From Allorhodopirellula solitaria (GTDB taxonomy: Bacteria; Planctomycetota; Planctomycetia; Pirellulales; Pirellulaceae), in contig NZ_SJPK01000015.1 of NCBI RefSeq assembly GCF_007859855.1, positions 1 to 64,000 of the forward strand: 64,000 nucleotides of DNA, given 5' to 3'. The stretch's first letter is position 1, and every line of letters starts with the position of its first letter. Below the pieces are notes generated by a model that saw only the letters and a program-made list of their open reading frames with translations, did not search any database and had not been told where the DNA came from. Of this stretch, positions 1 to 9,201 are shown piece after piece. The position numbers and the translations under genes were made by a program.

Positions 1-1
1 G

Positions 2-133
2 CAGCTTCTCGCTGGCAAGAAGCGTCGAGGCCCTCAATCGATCGGCGACTTGCTGATCGGCTTACTAATTCGTCTTGGAGTGAACCAGGAAAACACTGTA
101 GAATCGAAACCGTCCGAAGCTCTGAAGCCTTAG
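2..133 (+). CDS. C-terminal end of an unidentified protein (partial)
   Basis: An open frame enters at the window edge and stops with TAG at 131-133, giving 43 residues. A stretch reading RRGPQSIGDLLIGLL faintly recalls the N-terminal part of DUF721/DciA-type proteins, but here it lies just before the stop, so this may be chance or a truncated gene. Nothing upstream can be seen. I do not recognise the gene and am unsure that it is coding. Confidence 0.25.
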   Translation, partial: QLLAGKKRRGPQSIGDLLIGLLIRLGVNQENTVESKPSEALKP

Positions 134-796
134 GCTGAATTGTCGTGCTGCCAAGCACACTAACAACGTCGTCGCATGCCGAGGGTATCGGTGGAGCGTA
201 GCTCTGCTGAGCAAGCCCGTGCTAGAGTGAGATGCTCTGTTAGCGGTTCAAACGCCGGATGAGACAGTGTGGGGCTCTCAGAGCTTCGGATATCTACCAG
301 GGTGGCGAGACTGAACCACCAAAGCTAACCGAGCCGTGCTGGCTGGCCGACAAACAGTGGACTTTGAGTGTCGAAAAAGCTACCCTATTGGTGGTGCCGC
401 TGAGCGTACGCGCGCACTGCAAATTTTCGTTCTGGATATGACAGTACTCAAAAAACCTTCCGCTGTGCTCTGCGCACGCTTCCGTCGGATGAACCCATTT
501 TCCTCGCTAACGCATCGGATTGCCAACCTAGTCGCGCCCCAAACGAGGCCAAAGTAAGCGGTATTCGCCTTACGGCCCTCGGCTCACCGCTGCGGGTCCA
601 ACGTCGATTCGATCAACAGTCTTTAAGCTTATCGACCAGCACCGGGAACGTCAGCGTAGCGTTGGCCGGCTGTTTGGGCGCCGCAGCGGAGGCGCACCGA
701 GTCAAATAAGCCGCCAAAGCGGCAAGCACAGATGCTTCCGAGCGGGGCCGAGATTGGTGTCACTCGCCCGATCGACGTCGGTCACCGCCGGGGCGA
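134..796. other. Non-coding stretch holding one solo repeat end
   Basis: About 660 bases without a convincing gene. Two short overlapping open frames can be read in it, but their C-terminal peptide comes from a mobile-repeat terminus (about 445-495), so they are not treated as genes. I see no tRNA, rRNA or clear terminator here. Confidence 0.5.
445..495 (+). repeat. Solo terminal repeat of the MITE-like family
   Basis: The block from about 445 to 495 matches the right-hand terminus of the elements at 24926-25232, 39476-39794 and 61103-61423, including the core CGCACGCTTCCGTCGGATGA. No matching opposite terminus or element body is visible within 400 bases on either side. It is therefore a solo end or the remnant of a deleted copy. 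Confidence 0.7.
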
Positions 797-2458
797 CTAC
801 TTGCCCCAACCGGCGACGTCGATCAGCCAATCGGTGAGCGAGCTGACCGGGGCGGCAGGTTCGGAATAGCTCCACATATTGCGGACGAGATCCGACATCA
901 GCATGCCGCCGAGGCTCATGACAATCAAAATCAGCAGCATGCCGACGGTTTGCAGCATCGTGAACGGAATTTCGAATCCAGCCGGGGCACCTGCTTGAGC
1001 ACCGGCGGGTTGAGCGACAGCCTCGTCCTCGGCATCCGCTTCCCCAAAACCACCTTCGTCTTCAACTGCAGCAGCATCATCACCGAAGGCATCGACCTCT
1101 TCAAAGCCGCCGGCTTCTTCGACGACTCCGGCCTCTTCAAAGGCAGGCTCATCAAACCCGCCGCCGAAGGAGTCCGAATTCTCAACGTCGATCTCTTGCG
1201 ATTCACTTTCTTCTGATTTGTCGAGCTGGATACCCGATGGAGAGAGCTGGAATTCTTCATCGGCCGGAAAGTCGATATCGGATCCGCTGTCATCGGCGGG
1301 GCTCAACCCAGATCCGTAGCTGCCGCTGCCGATTCCCGACCCGCTGCCTTCGGTGAGCTCGGCGCCCAGGTCCAGCGAGGAAACGCTGCTGCTGGCCAAA
1401 TCCAATGGCTCCCCTTCGAGCGACAATCCGCTATCGGACGGGCTCATCAGATCGATACCGCTATCGCCTGCCATCGAGATGTCGTTGCCCTCGCTGCTAA
1501 TAATCAGGTCATCGTCGTCATCGGAGATCATCAGATCATCGTCCGCCAAGGCATCATCGACGCCGGAACCTGTATCGGAGATACCGCTCAAGGAACCTGC
1601 GATGGGATTCTCACCGTCGCCGCTGAGCACACCGCTGCCGACTGAATCCCCGGCGAGCAGATCGAGTTCGCTGAGCACATCGCCGCTCGCACGACCGGCG
1701 GGTTTATCCTCCGCTTTGCCGCTCGAGTCGGGTTCACTGAGCATATCGAGGCTGCTAGATCGTTCGTCTTCACCGCCGAGATCGAGATTGAGATCTTGAT
1801 CACTGCCGGGAACGATGTCCTCCTCGAGGTCCAATACGCTACCGATGTTGAACTCATCGCTATCTTCGGAAGCGGCCGGTGGTTGTTCACTCTTGGCTGC
1901 TGACTCGCTGGCCTGATCGCTCGCCGCTGGCGACGCGGCCCCGGCGTCGTCGGCTTTGGGCTCGGTCCCGGAACCGGTCTCGAGATTCAGTTCACCACTA
2001 TCATGGGAGATCGCCGAACCAGCGACATCCAAATCGTCCAGATCGAGAATCCCCGAACCGCTGGCACTTGGAATGACGAGCACATCACTGCCATCGGAGC
2101 CATCGCCGGGGACGAGATTCACGTCGCTATCGCCACCTTGGCCCGCAGGTTCGCTACCCAACTCGATGCTGCTACCGGCTTCGTCGTCTCCGATCACACC
2201 ACCGAGAGACAACGCGCTGTCGTCACCGCTGATCCCTTCTGGCTTGGATCCGGCCCCACCGCCCACGTTGATTCCTGATCCAATTCCCGAGAGATTGGGC
2301 AGGTCATCCTGCAATCGATCGATTTCATTCTCAGGAAACTTCCAACTTGTACCATCGCGGAAGCCGCGAACCTGCCCTTGAGAACGCAGGTCGATGAGTG
2401 TCTGCGTGGGAATACCGAGTTTTTTCGCAGCTTCTTCGAGCGAGAGATAGTTGGCCAT
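797..2458 (-). CDS. HTH (excisionase/MerR-type) protein with long acidic linker and C-terminal membrane anchor
   Basis: About 553 residues. The start is placed at the ATG at 2458 because the product then begins MANYLSLEEAAKKLG, the usual opening of an excisionase-type helix-turn-helix; an upstream in-frame ATG at 2512 would only add 18 unlikely residues. Residues 1-50 form the HTH domain. Residues about 60-470 are a very acidic, Ser/Gly/Asp-rich, low-complexity linker with runs such as DDDDDLIISS and GSGSGIGSGSYGSG. Near the C-terminus one hydrophobic segment (MLQTVGMLLILIVMSLGG) is followed by a short tail. DNA or protein binding at the membrane is inferred. It lies 117 bases downstream of the small exported gene at 2576-3070 and may be co-transcribed with it. 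Confidence 0.8.
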   Translation of the reverse strand: MANYLSLEEAAKKLGIPTQTLIDLRSQGQVRGFRDGTSWKFPENEIDRLQDDLPNLSGIGSGINVGGGAGSKPEGISGDDSALSLGGVIGDDEAGSSIELGSEPAGQGGDSDVNLVPGDGSDGSDVLVIPSASGSGILDLDDLDVAGSAISHDSGELNLETGSGTEPKADDAGAASPAASDQASESAAKSEQPPAASEDSDEFNIGSVLDLEEDIVPGSDQDLNLDLGGEDERSSSLDMLSEPDSSGKAEDKPAGRASGDVLSELDLLAGDSVGSGVLSGDGENPIAGSLSGISDTGSGVDDALADDDLMISDDDDDLIISSEGNDISMAGDSGIDLMSPSDSGLSLEGEPLDLASSSVSSLDLGAELTEGSGSGIGSGSYGSGLSPADDSGSDIDFPADEEFQLSPSGIQLDKSEESESQEIDVENSDSFGGGFDEPAFEEAGVVEEAGGFEEVDAFGDDAAAVEDEGGFGEADAEDEAVAQPAGAQAGAPAGFEIPFTMLQTVGMLLILIVMSLGGMLMSDLVRNMWSYSEPAAPVSSLTDWLIDVAGWGK

Positions 2459-2575
2459 GGCAGCGCGGGAGATTCGGAAATGGGCGTTAGGAAGCAGGGG
2501 TAAAAACCACACTCTGTCACGCTCGCACTTAGTCTCCGCGGATCGATTATTCGACCGTACAGGCTGCAGGGACGA

Positions 2576-3070
2576 TCACTCGGATCGCGGCGGCAGGCCC
2601 TGAAGACGGCGGATCTCGTCCGGTATCGGAGCGGTTGCATTGAGCTGGAGTGTGAAGTCGGCGGCAATTTCGCGACTGCTTGCCAGTCGGATCGTGCCCC
2701 CTGAACCTACATGATACACCGCCATCCACCGTTTTTCCGCATCTACGATGGTAATTACCTGAGTTCCCTCGTTGTCAACGTGGGAAAATCCGATCAATCC
2801 TCCCGAACCGGCAACATCGCGTCCTTCCCGAGCCTCGACGACGGTGACACGATCCCCCACCTGATTGCGAAAACTCTTTTCTGCGGGTTGATTTGGCTCG
2901 GCGCCGAAATTCGACCAACGCCCCGCCGGCGCGTCCCCCCCCGGCGATTGGGCCGTGACCGCTGCGGGCTGCTCCGATCCCCAAACCAGGCCAATCGCGA
3001 TACCGATTATCAAGGGCATGCAGCGAGCGATGGTGCGTGAGAGCCGAGGGCGATCGATGGGGAAGTTCAT
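2576..3070 (-). CDS. Small exported protein of unknown function
   Basis: 164 residues. A charged N-terminus and a hydrophobic stretch (PLIIGIAIGLVW) ending near a VTAQ-S site read as a signal peptide. The mature part, from about residue 40, is a single small, probably beta-rich domain with no motif I recognise. A second in-frame ATG at 3019 is a possible start just before the hydrophobic segment. It is divergent from the TolQ-like operon that begins at 3320 and lies upstream of the HTH protein gene on the same strand. No enzyme function can be inferred. Confidence 0.7.
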   Translation of the reverse strand: MNFPIDRPRLSRTIARCMPLIIGIAIGLVWGSEQPAAVTAQSPGGDAPAGRWSNFGAEPNQPAEKSFRNQVGDRVTVVEAREGRDVAGSGGLIGFSHVDNEGTQVITIVDAEKRWMAVYHVGSGGTIRLASSREIAADFTLQLNATAPIPDEIRRLQGLPPRSE

Positions 3071-3319
3071 GGAAAATTCCAGTGAGATTGGCTTTGGTTG
3101 GATACTATCCAGGCAACGGTTCAGTCATACCGAGCACGCCGACTTCACCGCAAACCCGAATTTTGCCGTTTCGGTAAAGTCGAACGGTTGTAGTGGTCGA
3201 TCTGGTGATTCGTACGTCCTGCATGATAGTGTCACGCCGATGCACGTTTGGGCTCATGTTCGAGCCCTCCCCATTTAGGCTGCTCGGCGGCCCACCTCTC
3301 CCAGCGGAAACGCAGTCCC

Positions 3320-4789
3320 ATGACTCAGCCTCCTGAAACCCCAGACGCCTCGCTTCGAGCTGATTCCCCCAGCAAGGTGCTGGTCGGCAAACTCACCCCG
3401 TTGGTGCTGGGATTGGCCGGCTGCGGCGTGTTTTACGCGATCGTGCTGACAGTCAACTGGGCACCGTTGAACCGCTACTTCACTGGGCACCCCGTTTCGA
3501 TCGCCGCTACGACCCTCTTCTCCGTCGCACTGGCCATTCTTGCCATGATGTCGCTGAGAACCGCGTCGCAGCAACGCACCCTGCGGTTGCTGCGTGACAG
3601 CGATCTCTTGCCACCCTCGTCCGACGAGGACTCGCTCGAATCGCCGGCCCAACGTTGGCGAACCGAGAACGACGCCGGCCACGCTGCCCGACTTTGGCGT
3701 GCTACCCTCAGCCGCTTGCCTGTCAGCACTCGCAGAAGCGCCGTCGTGCGAAGACTCGATGAAGTGCTGACCCGGCAGAGCTACCGTTCGACGACCGGCG
3801 AACTGCCAGAGGACCTGCGAGAGCTATCCGTCCGCGATGCGGATGCCGCTCACGATTCGCTGGGTCTGATTCGCATCATTGTCTGGGCAATCCCCATGTT
3901 GGGATTTCTCGGTACCGTCATCGGCATTACCCAAACGCTCGGTGGACTTGATTTCTCCGACGGAACCGCCGCGGTCGACCGTTTGAAAAGCGGCTTGTAT
4001 GTGGCTTTCGACACGACGGCACTCGGCCTGGTTCTATCTGTCGTCGCTATCTTCCTACAGTTCCCCGTTGAGAGAGCGATGCAATCGCTGATCGTCGAAA
4101 TAGACGAACGGGTTCGAAACCTAGTTTCGATTGGATTGCCCAGCGACGAATCCGCTGACGATCAAACAGCGATGATCACGAGGTTGTGCAGCGGAATCGA
4201 AACCGCGGTCGCCGAATCGCTGGCGACTCAAGCCAAACTGTGGCGTGAGACGATCGAAGAGGCCCAGGATGCCTGGCGTAGCCAGCAGACCGAGGGAGCC
4301 GAACAGTTTCGTCAATTGCTGCAGTCGGCGATGAAACCGGCATTGACGCATCACGCCGACCGGATTGATGCATCGATCGGCCGGCTCGATAACGCAGCGA
4401 ATTCCGTGGGCAACGCACTGCGAGAACAAACTGCGGCTTGGCGTGCTGCCGTGCAGGAGACCACTTCCGAGGTGCACACCCATCGCCGGACCCTGCTGAC
4501 GCATACTGAAGCCATGACGACCCTTGCGTCGCGGCAGAGCGACCAGGACTCCTCGCTCAGGGACGCCCTGAAGCTTGTCGTTGCGGATCGCCAAAGCGAT
4601 GACCAGGCGGACTCCGCGGCGAGCTTCGATCCGGCCGTCACACAAGCGATGACCGTGCTCGCTCGCGCCGTGGATGTGCTCAGCTCGCGATTGCCAGCGT
4701 CCATGGAACAGCCGCTAGCACCGACTCAGCCCGAACAACGCGTTCGTGCTGCTGACGCAGCTGACTCCAACGTCGGGCGGGCCGCATGA
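3320..4789 (+). CDS. MotA/TolQ/ExbB-type proton channel protein
   Basis: 489 residues from the ATG at 3320, which follows a purine-rich AGCGGAAACG. Two N-terminal membrane helices (about residues 22-45 and 54-75) are followed by a soluble segment, then the conserved pair of the family at about 184-250. The second pair contains MLGFLGTVIGITQTLGGL and FDTTALGLVLSVVAIFLQF, the signature of TolQ/ExbB/MotA stators. The C-terminal 230 residues are a long, probably helical cytoplasmic tail. In this family the protein forms the proton path and works with a TolR/ExbD partner. The stop overlaps the next gene in an ATGA, so translational coupling is likely. The load driven by the motor is unknown. Confidence 0.88.
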   Translation: MTQPPETPDASLRADSPSKVLVGKLTPLVLGLAGCGVFYAIVLTVNWAPLNRYFTGHPVSIAATTLFSVALAILAMMSLRTASQQRTLRLLRDSDLLPPSSDEDSLESPAQRWRTENDAGHAARLWRATLSRLPVSTRRSAVVRRLDEVLTRQSYRSTTGELPEDLRELSVRDADAAHDSLGLIRIIVWAIPMLGFLGTVIGITQTLGGLDFSDGTAAVDRLKSGLYVAFDTTALGLVLSVVAIFLQFPVERAMQSLIVEIDERVRNLVSIGLPSDESADDQTAMITRLCSGIETAVAESLATQAKLWRETIEEAQDAWRSQQTEGAEQFRQLLQSAMKPALTHHADRIDASIGRLDNAANSVGNALREQTAAWRAAVQETTSEVHTHRRTLLTHTEAMTTLASRQSDQDSSLRDALKLVVADRQSDDQADSAASFDPAVTQAMTVLARAVDVLSSRLPASMEQPLAPTQPEQRVRAADAADSNVGRAA

Positions 4790-6984
4790 GTCGCCGCCGC
4801 GCCGGAATCTCACCGTCGCTCTTCCCGTTCCTGGCGGTGCTCATCTGCACGCTCGGTACGCTGATCTTGCTTCTTGCGCTAGTCGCTCAGGATGCGAAGG
4901 AAGCGGTCGTTGCCGAGGCAGAACAGGAGTCGCAGGCTGCATCAGCGGCCACCGATCCAGACACGGCCGAGGCCGCTGAAAACTCTGCTGCAGAGAACGA
5001 TTCACCTCAAACATTGACTGCTGCAGCTGCCGACAGCATGATCGAACAGGAGCGTTTTCGCGTCAGCGAGCTCGTATCCTATCGCGATCAGCAGACCGCG
5101 GAGTTGGAGCGAAAACGCGACGAGATCACCCAAGTCGAATCGCACATGCGCAAAATCCAAGACGAACTCGAGGCGTTGAATACCGAGGTCGAGACGGCGA
5201 TGGAGTCGACCGACAAACCGTCCTCGGACATTGAGACCGATGAACAGACCCTGTTGTTAATGCGGGAAGAAGCCGAAAAACTGCGCGCCGAAATCAAAGA
5301 TTTACAGTCGAGCGAACGAGGGACGAAACCACGCGTGGTGATTGTGCCGCACCGCGGTCCCAATGGAACCCAGCGGCGTCCGGTCTACGTGATCTGCGAT
5401 GCCAATGGATTGCAGGTCATGCCCGAAGGCGTTCGGATCAGCAAAGAACAAGCCCTCGCGGCGACGGAGACCAACAACCCGCTGAGCAATCCGCTGGGGT
5501 CGGCGCTCCGCGTCGCCCGCCGGTTTGCGGTTGAGAAGTACGGCGACAACCAGCCACCCTATCCGCTGCTCATCGTCCGCCCCAATGGGATCTATATGTA
5601 TCGTGTCGCCAGTGCATTGATGAAGGACTGGGACGATCAGTACGGTTACGAACTCGTCCCGGGCGAGGTAGATCTCGCATTCCCCGGCGGCGACAAAGTC
5701 CTGCGTCAAGATATGGAAACTGCTGTTGCCGAAGCAGCTGCGCGCAATCTCCAACTCGCAGGCGGCGGGTACGGAGGCGGCGGAGGTCGTGGGCGGGGCC
5801 GCGGTTACGGTCGGGCCAGCAGTGGTGATTCCAGCTACAGCGCATCGGGCACGCCGTTGGCCGCGAACCAAGCCAACGCGTCCGCTGGCGCTAGCAATGA
5901 TCCATCTCAACCGGCTGGGCAAACAGGCGGCGCCGGCGAGGCTGGGGGAAGCGGAGGCGGAACGCAATCGGGCAACCGTCAACAGCGATCCCTGCCCACC
6001 TTGTCCGCCCGAGATCTCGACCGACAGGCACAATCCAAGGGTTACTCACTCGCCCGAGACCAGCGATTCTCCTCGGGGGTCTATTCGCAGCCTCCCGGAT
6101 CACGATCGGAAAGCTACGGCGCCGCCCAATCTGTGGAATCGCAGTCCGATGCTCTTAACAATTTCCTCAATGGCAAATCCAATCCAGGCATGGACGATTC
6201 CAATCCCAGCGGCTCCGGCGAAATGGCGAGCCAAGGTGGCAGTGGAGGAGAAGGAACCGGCGATGCCAATGACGCTGATGCAAGCATGAACGGCGAGATG
6301 AACGGCGACGGCGAGAACACCGCAGGCGGCGCTGCCGACGGGGCAGGACCGGAGGGGCAAGCTCAATCTGCGGGCGGCAACTCGTCGACCGGAACCTCCG
6401 CGGCCTCTGGCGCCGCGATGAGCCCGACCGGTTCGGCGGAGCAGACAGAGACGCCCGAGATGACGTCCTCGGCCAATCCTAACGGAGCGAGCCAGGCGGC
6501 TGCGATGGCGTTGAGCGATGCTGGGCACGCCGGGCCGTCGTCACGCCATGACGCTGAGAGCACATCCCAATCGGACGGACAGTCCTCGGGATCTCCGTCC
6601 GCCTCCGCTGCCGGCCAGGAACCGCAGAACATGGTCCAACGCAAAGGCGTGGACTGGGCATTGCCGGAGGCCTTCCGAGGCATGGGCGGGACAGAGTTCA
6701 TTCGTCCGATCGCGATGCGGTGTCAGCACGATCGCTTTGAACTAGTCGATAACGGCCGCGTGGTGCGAACGATCCCGCTGGGTAGCAGCGGTCTCGAACG
6801 CCCCACCAGAGAACTGGCCACCGCTGTCCGCGACCGCGTTGCCAACTGGGGTGCCACAATGCGAGGCGGCTACTGGAAGCCCCGCCTGGAAGTCAGCGTG
6901 GGACCGCGTGCTGAGCAGCAATTCGAAGAGTTCCAAAGGCTCATGGAAGATAGTGGTGTCGAAGTAACCAGGAGAGCACCATGA
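4786..6984 (+). CDS. TolR/ExbD-position protein with one N-terminal helix and a long Gly/Ser-rich region
   Basis: 732 residues, starting in the ATGA overlap with the TolQ-like gene. A single membrane helix (about 10-32, SLFPFLAVLICTLGTLILLL) is followed by a coiled coil (about 80-175) and a conserved globular part (about 180-325). A Gly/Arg run (GGGYGGGGGRGRGRGYGRAS) and a 270-residue Gly/Ser/Asn/Gln-rich linker come next. The last 110 residues are ordered again and begin near GVDWALPEAFRGM. The topology and gene position are those of TolR/ExbD, but the protein is about five times longer than usual. It ends in another ATGA overlap with the third gene. Function as a motor partner or force transmitter is inferred. 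Confidence 0.75.
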   Translation: MSRRRAGISPSLFPFLAVLICTLGTLILLLALVAQDAKEAVVAEAEQESQAASAATDPDTAEAAENSAAENDSPQTLTAAAADSMIEQERFRVSELVSYRDQQTAELERKRDEITQVESHMRKIQDELEALNTEVETAMESTDKPSSDIETDEQTLLLMREEAEKLRAEIKDLQSSERGTKPRVVIVPHRGPNGTQRRPVYVICDANGLQVMPEGVRISKEQALAATETNNPLSNPLGSALRVARRFAVEKYGDNQPPYPLLIVRPNGIYMYRVASALMKDWDDQYGYELVPGEVDLAFPGGDKVLRQDMETAVAEAAARNLQLAGGGYGGGGGRGRGRGYGRASSGDSSYSASGTPLAANQANASAGASNDPSQPAGQTGGAGEAGGSGGGTQSGNRQQRSLPTLSARDLDRQAQSKGYSLARDQRFSSGVYSQPPGSRSESYGAAQSVESQSDALNNFLNGKSNPGMDDSNPSGSGEMASQGGSGGEGTGDANDADASMNGEMNGDGENTAGGAADGAGPEGQAQSAGGNSSTGTSAASGAAMSPTGSAEQTETPEMTSSANPNGASQAAAMALSDAGHAGPSSRHDAESTSQSDGQSSGSPSASAAGQEPQNMVQRKGVDWALPEAFRGMGGTEFIRPIAMRCQHDRFELVDNGRVVRTIPLGSSGLERPTRELATAVRDRVANWGATMRGGYWKPRLEVSVGPRAEQQFEEFQRLMEDSGVEVTRRAP

Positions 6985-8024
6985 GTGGACGCCGTCGCAG
7001 TTCCGTCGAACTTGGACACGATGCCTTTTTGGACATCGTTGCTAACCTCGTCGGCATCCTAATCATTCTCGTCGTGATTCTGGGCACGCAGACCCACCAT
7101 GTCACTGAGATGATGCGCGCCGAATCCGAGGTCGAAGACGAGCTCGACTCGACCGACTCCTCGTCCCCTGTCGCGACAAGGAGCCAGCTCGATGAGCTTG
7201 GCCAGATGGCGATGCGGGCGGCATCGGCACAGCGAGAATCGATGGAATTAGAAGCCAAGCTGCGCCGCTACGATGCCCAGGTCCAACAGCTCGATACCGC
7301 CCGCGGCAAGCTTCTCGATCTACTCGGGGTGGCGGAAGCCGCATGGGAGGACGCCCAATCCAAACTCGACCAATCGAAGGTTCGTGGTGCCAAATTGCAG
7401 CGTGAAATTCACGAGATCGAGGGCGAGCTCGCAGAATTGGCAGGTACCAAGGATCGGCTGGCCAATGAAAAGGCTCCGCTCGTCGCCGTCGAGCACCTGC
7501 CCACTCCGATGGCAAAAACCGTTTTCGGGGACGAAATTGACCTGCGTCTCAAGGCAGGGCGTTTGTCGGTTGTGCCCGTGGAGATTCTGATGAAGGACAT
7601 CAAAGAAGATGTCCAACGAATGACTCGCAAGCCCGGAAACGCCGCGGCGACCGTCGGACCGATGCGCGACTACATCGCCAATTATGTGATCGAACGAACG
7701 GTAGAGCGTGTCTCACAGAACGGGCGTTCGGGCATGGCGATGACGGCCCGCCTCGGTGCGGTCGCCTTTGAACCGCTGACCGAATCCGTTGGCCAACCGA
7801 TCGGCGAAGTGCTTCGCAACCGTAGCTTCCTCGACGTCGAGTTGGCTGGGCGAGATCCCAATGCGACCACGATCACCGTCTGGGTCTATCCAGACAGCTT
7901 CGGCGAACTCCGCCAGCTGAAAGAACATCTCTACCAACGTGGCTTCGCGACTGCTTCCCGACCTCTGATGGAAGGTCAAGCTATCATCTTCAGTAGCAGC
8001 GGCACGCGTTCGAAGGCACAGTGA
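6981..8024 (+). CDS. Second TolR/ExbD-like protein with periplasmic coiled coil
   Basis: 347 residues, coupled to the gene before it by an ATGA overlap. After a short basic N-terminus with an acidic residue close to the helix (HDAFLDIVANLVGILIILVV, about 14-33), it has a long coiled coil (about 55-170) and a C-terminal globular region. The aspartate just ahead of or within the helix is what TolR/ExbD proteins use in proton coupling. The stop codon lies in the first unit of a five-unit tandem repeat (8012-8086). Together with the two preceding genes it forms a TolQ-TolR-TolR set, the same composition as the AglR-AglQ-AglS gliding motor of Myxococcus; the common role is not shown. Confidence 0.75.
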   Translation: MSGRRRSSVELGHDAFLDIVANLVGILIILVVILGTQTHHVTEMMRAESEVEDELDSTDSSSPVATRSQLDELGQMAMRAASAQRESMELEAKLRRYDAQVQQLDTARGKLLDLLGVAEAAWEDAQSKLDQSKVRGAKLQREIHEIEGELAELAGTKDRLANEKAPLVAVEHLPTPMAKTVFGDEIDLRLKAGRLSVVPVEILMKDIKEDVQRMTRKPGNAAATVGPMRDYIANYVIERTVERVSQNGRSGMAMTARLGAVAFEPLTESVGQPIGEVLRNRSFLDVELAGRDPNATTITVWVYPDSFGELRQLKEHLYQRGFATASRPLMEGQAIIFSSSGTRSKAQ

Positions 8025-8086
8025 TTGAAGGCGCAGTGATTGAAGGCGCAGTGATTGAAGGCGCAGTGATTGAAGGCGCAGTGATC
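8012..8086 (+). repeat. Tandem array, five 15-bp units
   Basis: Five units of GAAGGCGCAGTGATT, at 8012, 8027, 8042, 8057 and 8072; the first has one change and the last ends in C. The array begins inside the last codons of the TolR-like gene and carries its stop codon, so each unit repeats the TGA. The short frame that reads through it on the other strand is not regarded as a gene. Confidence 0.95.
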
Positions 8087-8172
8087 GAGGCAGCCCCGCC
8101 GTGCTTCTATCGCTGCGAAGCAGCGGAGCGAGAATCAATCCAGCGTTAGACGCTGGGGTCCAAGAGCATGGA

Positions 8173-9033
8173 CTAGATGCTGCTGACGTGGTCGCGGAAA
8201 AGCTTATTGAGCTGCTGGGTGACAGGTCCTACCTTCCCTGCGGCGATCAGGCGACCGTCGAGCCGGACAGCGGGGATCACTTCAGCGGCACTACCGGTCA
8301 GGAAGCATTCGTCGGCGATGAACAAGTCGTGGCGGGTCAGTGTTTCTTCGGATACTTCGATCCCGGCTTCCCGTGCCAAATCGATCACCGTGTTGCGGGT
8401 GATTCCTTCCAAAATCCCAGCATGGATCGGCGGGGTCAGCAGCCGTCCACGGCGGACGATGAAAATGTTATCGCCTGTGCACTCGGCAACTTCGCCTTTG
8501 TGATTGAGCATCACAGCCTCGATGCATCCTGCTCGGATCGCCTCGATCTTGGCCATGATGTTGTTGAGGTAGTTCAGCGACTTGACCCGAGGACTCAGGG
8601 CTGCCGGATGGTTCCGAATCGTCGAGGCGGTGATCAGATCCAATCCCTCGGTGTAGAACTTTTCGGGGTACAGCGAGATCTTATCGACGATGATGATCAC
8701 TTGCGGCTCTTCGCAACGGTTCGGATCGAGCCCCAATTGATTGCTGCCGCGGGTGCAGACCAATCGCACATAAGCTTCACTCAAACCATTCTTTTCAATG
8801 GTCTCGCTGACGGCACTCCGCATCGCATCGATATCGATCGGCAATGTCAACGCGATCGCGCGGGCGGATTCATAGAGGCGGACGAGGTGATCTTCCAATG
8901 CGAAAACCTTGCCATTGTAAATCCGCATCCCTTCAAACACGCCGTCACCGTACAACAGCCCGTGATCGTAGACGCTGATCTTGGCGTCTTCGCGAGAGAA
9001 AAATTCACCGTTGATGTAGATCGCTTGAGCCAT
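8173..9033 (-). CDS. ilvE: Branched-chain/D-amino-acid type aminotransferase (PLP fold type IV)
   Basis: 286 residues, the usual length for fold-type IV aminotransferases. The protein opens AIYINGEFFSREDAKISVYD and has the family motif YGDGVFEGMRIYNG. The PLP lysine is K151 in RVKSLNYLNN, and the conserved E in VAECTGDNIFIV follows. It would transfer the amino group between branched-chain amino acids and 2-oxoglutarate in the cytoplasm; D-alanine aminotransferase or aminodeoxychorismate lyase activity cannot be fully excluded from sequence alone. It lies downstream of fabZ-fabI on the same strand with a 168-base gap. In bacteria lacking a bkd-type supply gene nearby, IlvE can provide branched primers for fatty acids, so the neighbourhood is suggestive but not proof. 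Confidence 0.88.
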   Translation of the reverse strand: MAQAIYINGEFFSREDAKISVYDHGLLYGDGVFEGMRIYNGKVFALEDHLVRLYESARAIALTLPIDIDAMRSAVSETIEKNGLSEAYVRLVCTRGSNQLGLDPNRCEEPQVIIIVDKISLYPEKFYTEGLDLITASTIRNHPAALSPRVKSLNYLNNIMAKIEAIRAGCIEAVMLNHKGEVAECTGDNIFIVRRGRLLTPPIHAGILEGITRNTVIDLAREAGIEVSEETLTRHDLFIADECFLTGSAAEVIPAVRLDGRLIAAGKVGPVTQQLNKLFRDHVSSI

Positions 9034-9201
9034 GAGAAAATACTGTCGTCTGAAGTTGGAAGAAAAAAATGAAACCAGCGAAAGCGTGTCCTTTTCGCGT
9101 TTCGCTGTCGCCCCTACCGAGGCTAGCCGGGTGGGGCAATCGATCTCCTGGGACTGACGCCCGCCGTCCGAGTGCTAGCGCCACGACCGCGGCTGTCGAG
9201 A

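Noticed and set aside
200-290. GGTTCAAACGCC resembling a tRNA T-loop
   Set aside because: No acceptor stem, D arm or anticodon arm can be drawn around it.
259-557. Two short overlapping frames (60 and 73 codons) near the left edge
   Set aside because: Part of the second one is coded by the repeat terminus that also yields the same peptide at 39.7 and 61.1 kb; neither has a domain, and no ribosome site is convincing.
7713-8138. Minus-strand frame with repeated SLRLQ peptide
   Set aside because: The peptide is only the translation of the 15-bp array at 8012-8086 and the rest lies over the TolR-like gene.
8140-8156. Hairpin CCAGCG-TTAGA-CGCTGG between convergent genes
   Set aside because: The six-pair stem is not followed by a T-run on either strand, so I do not call it a terminator.
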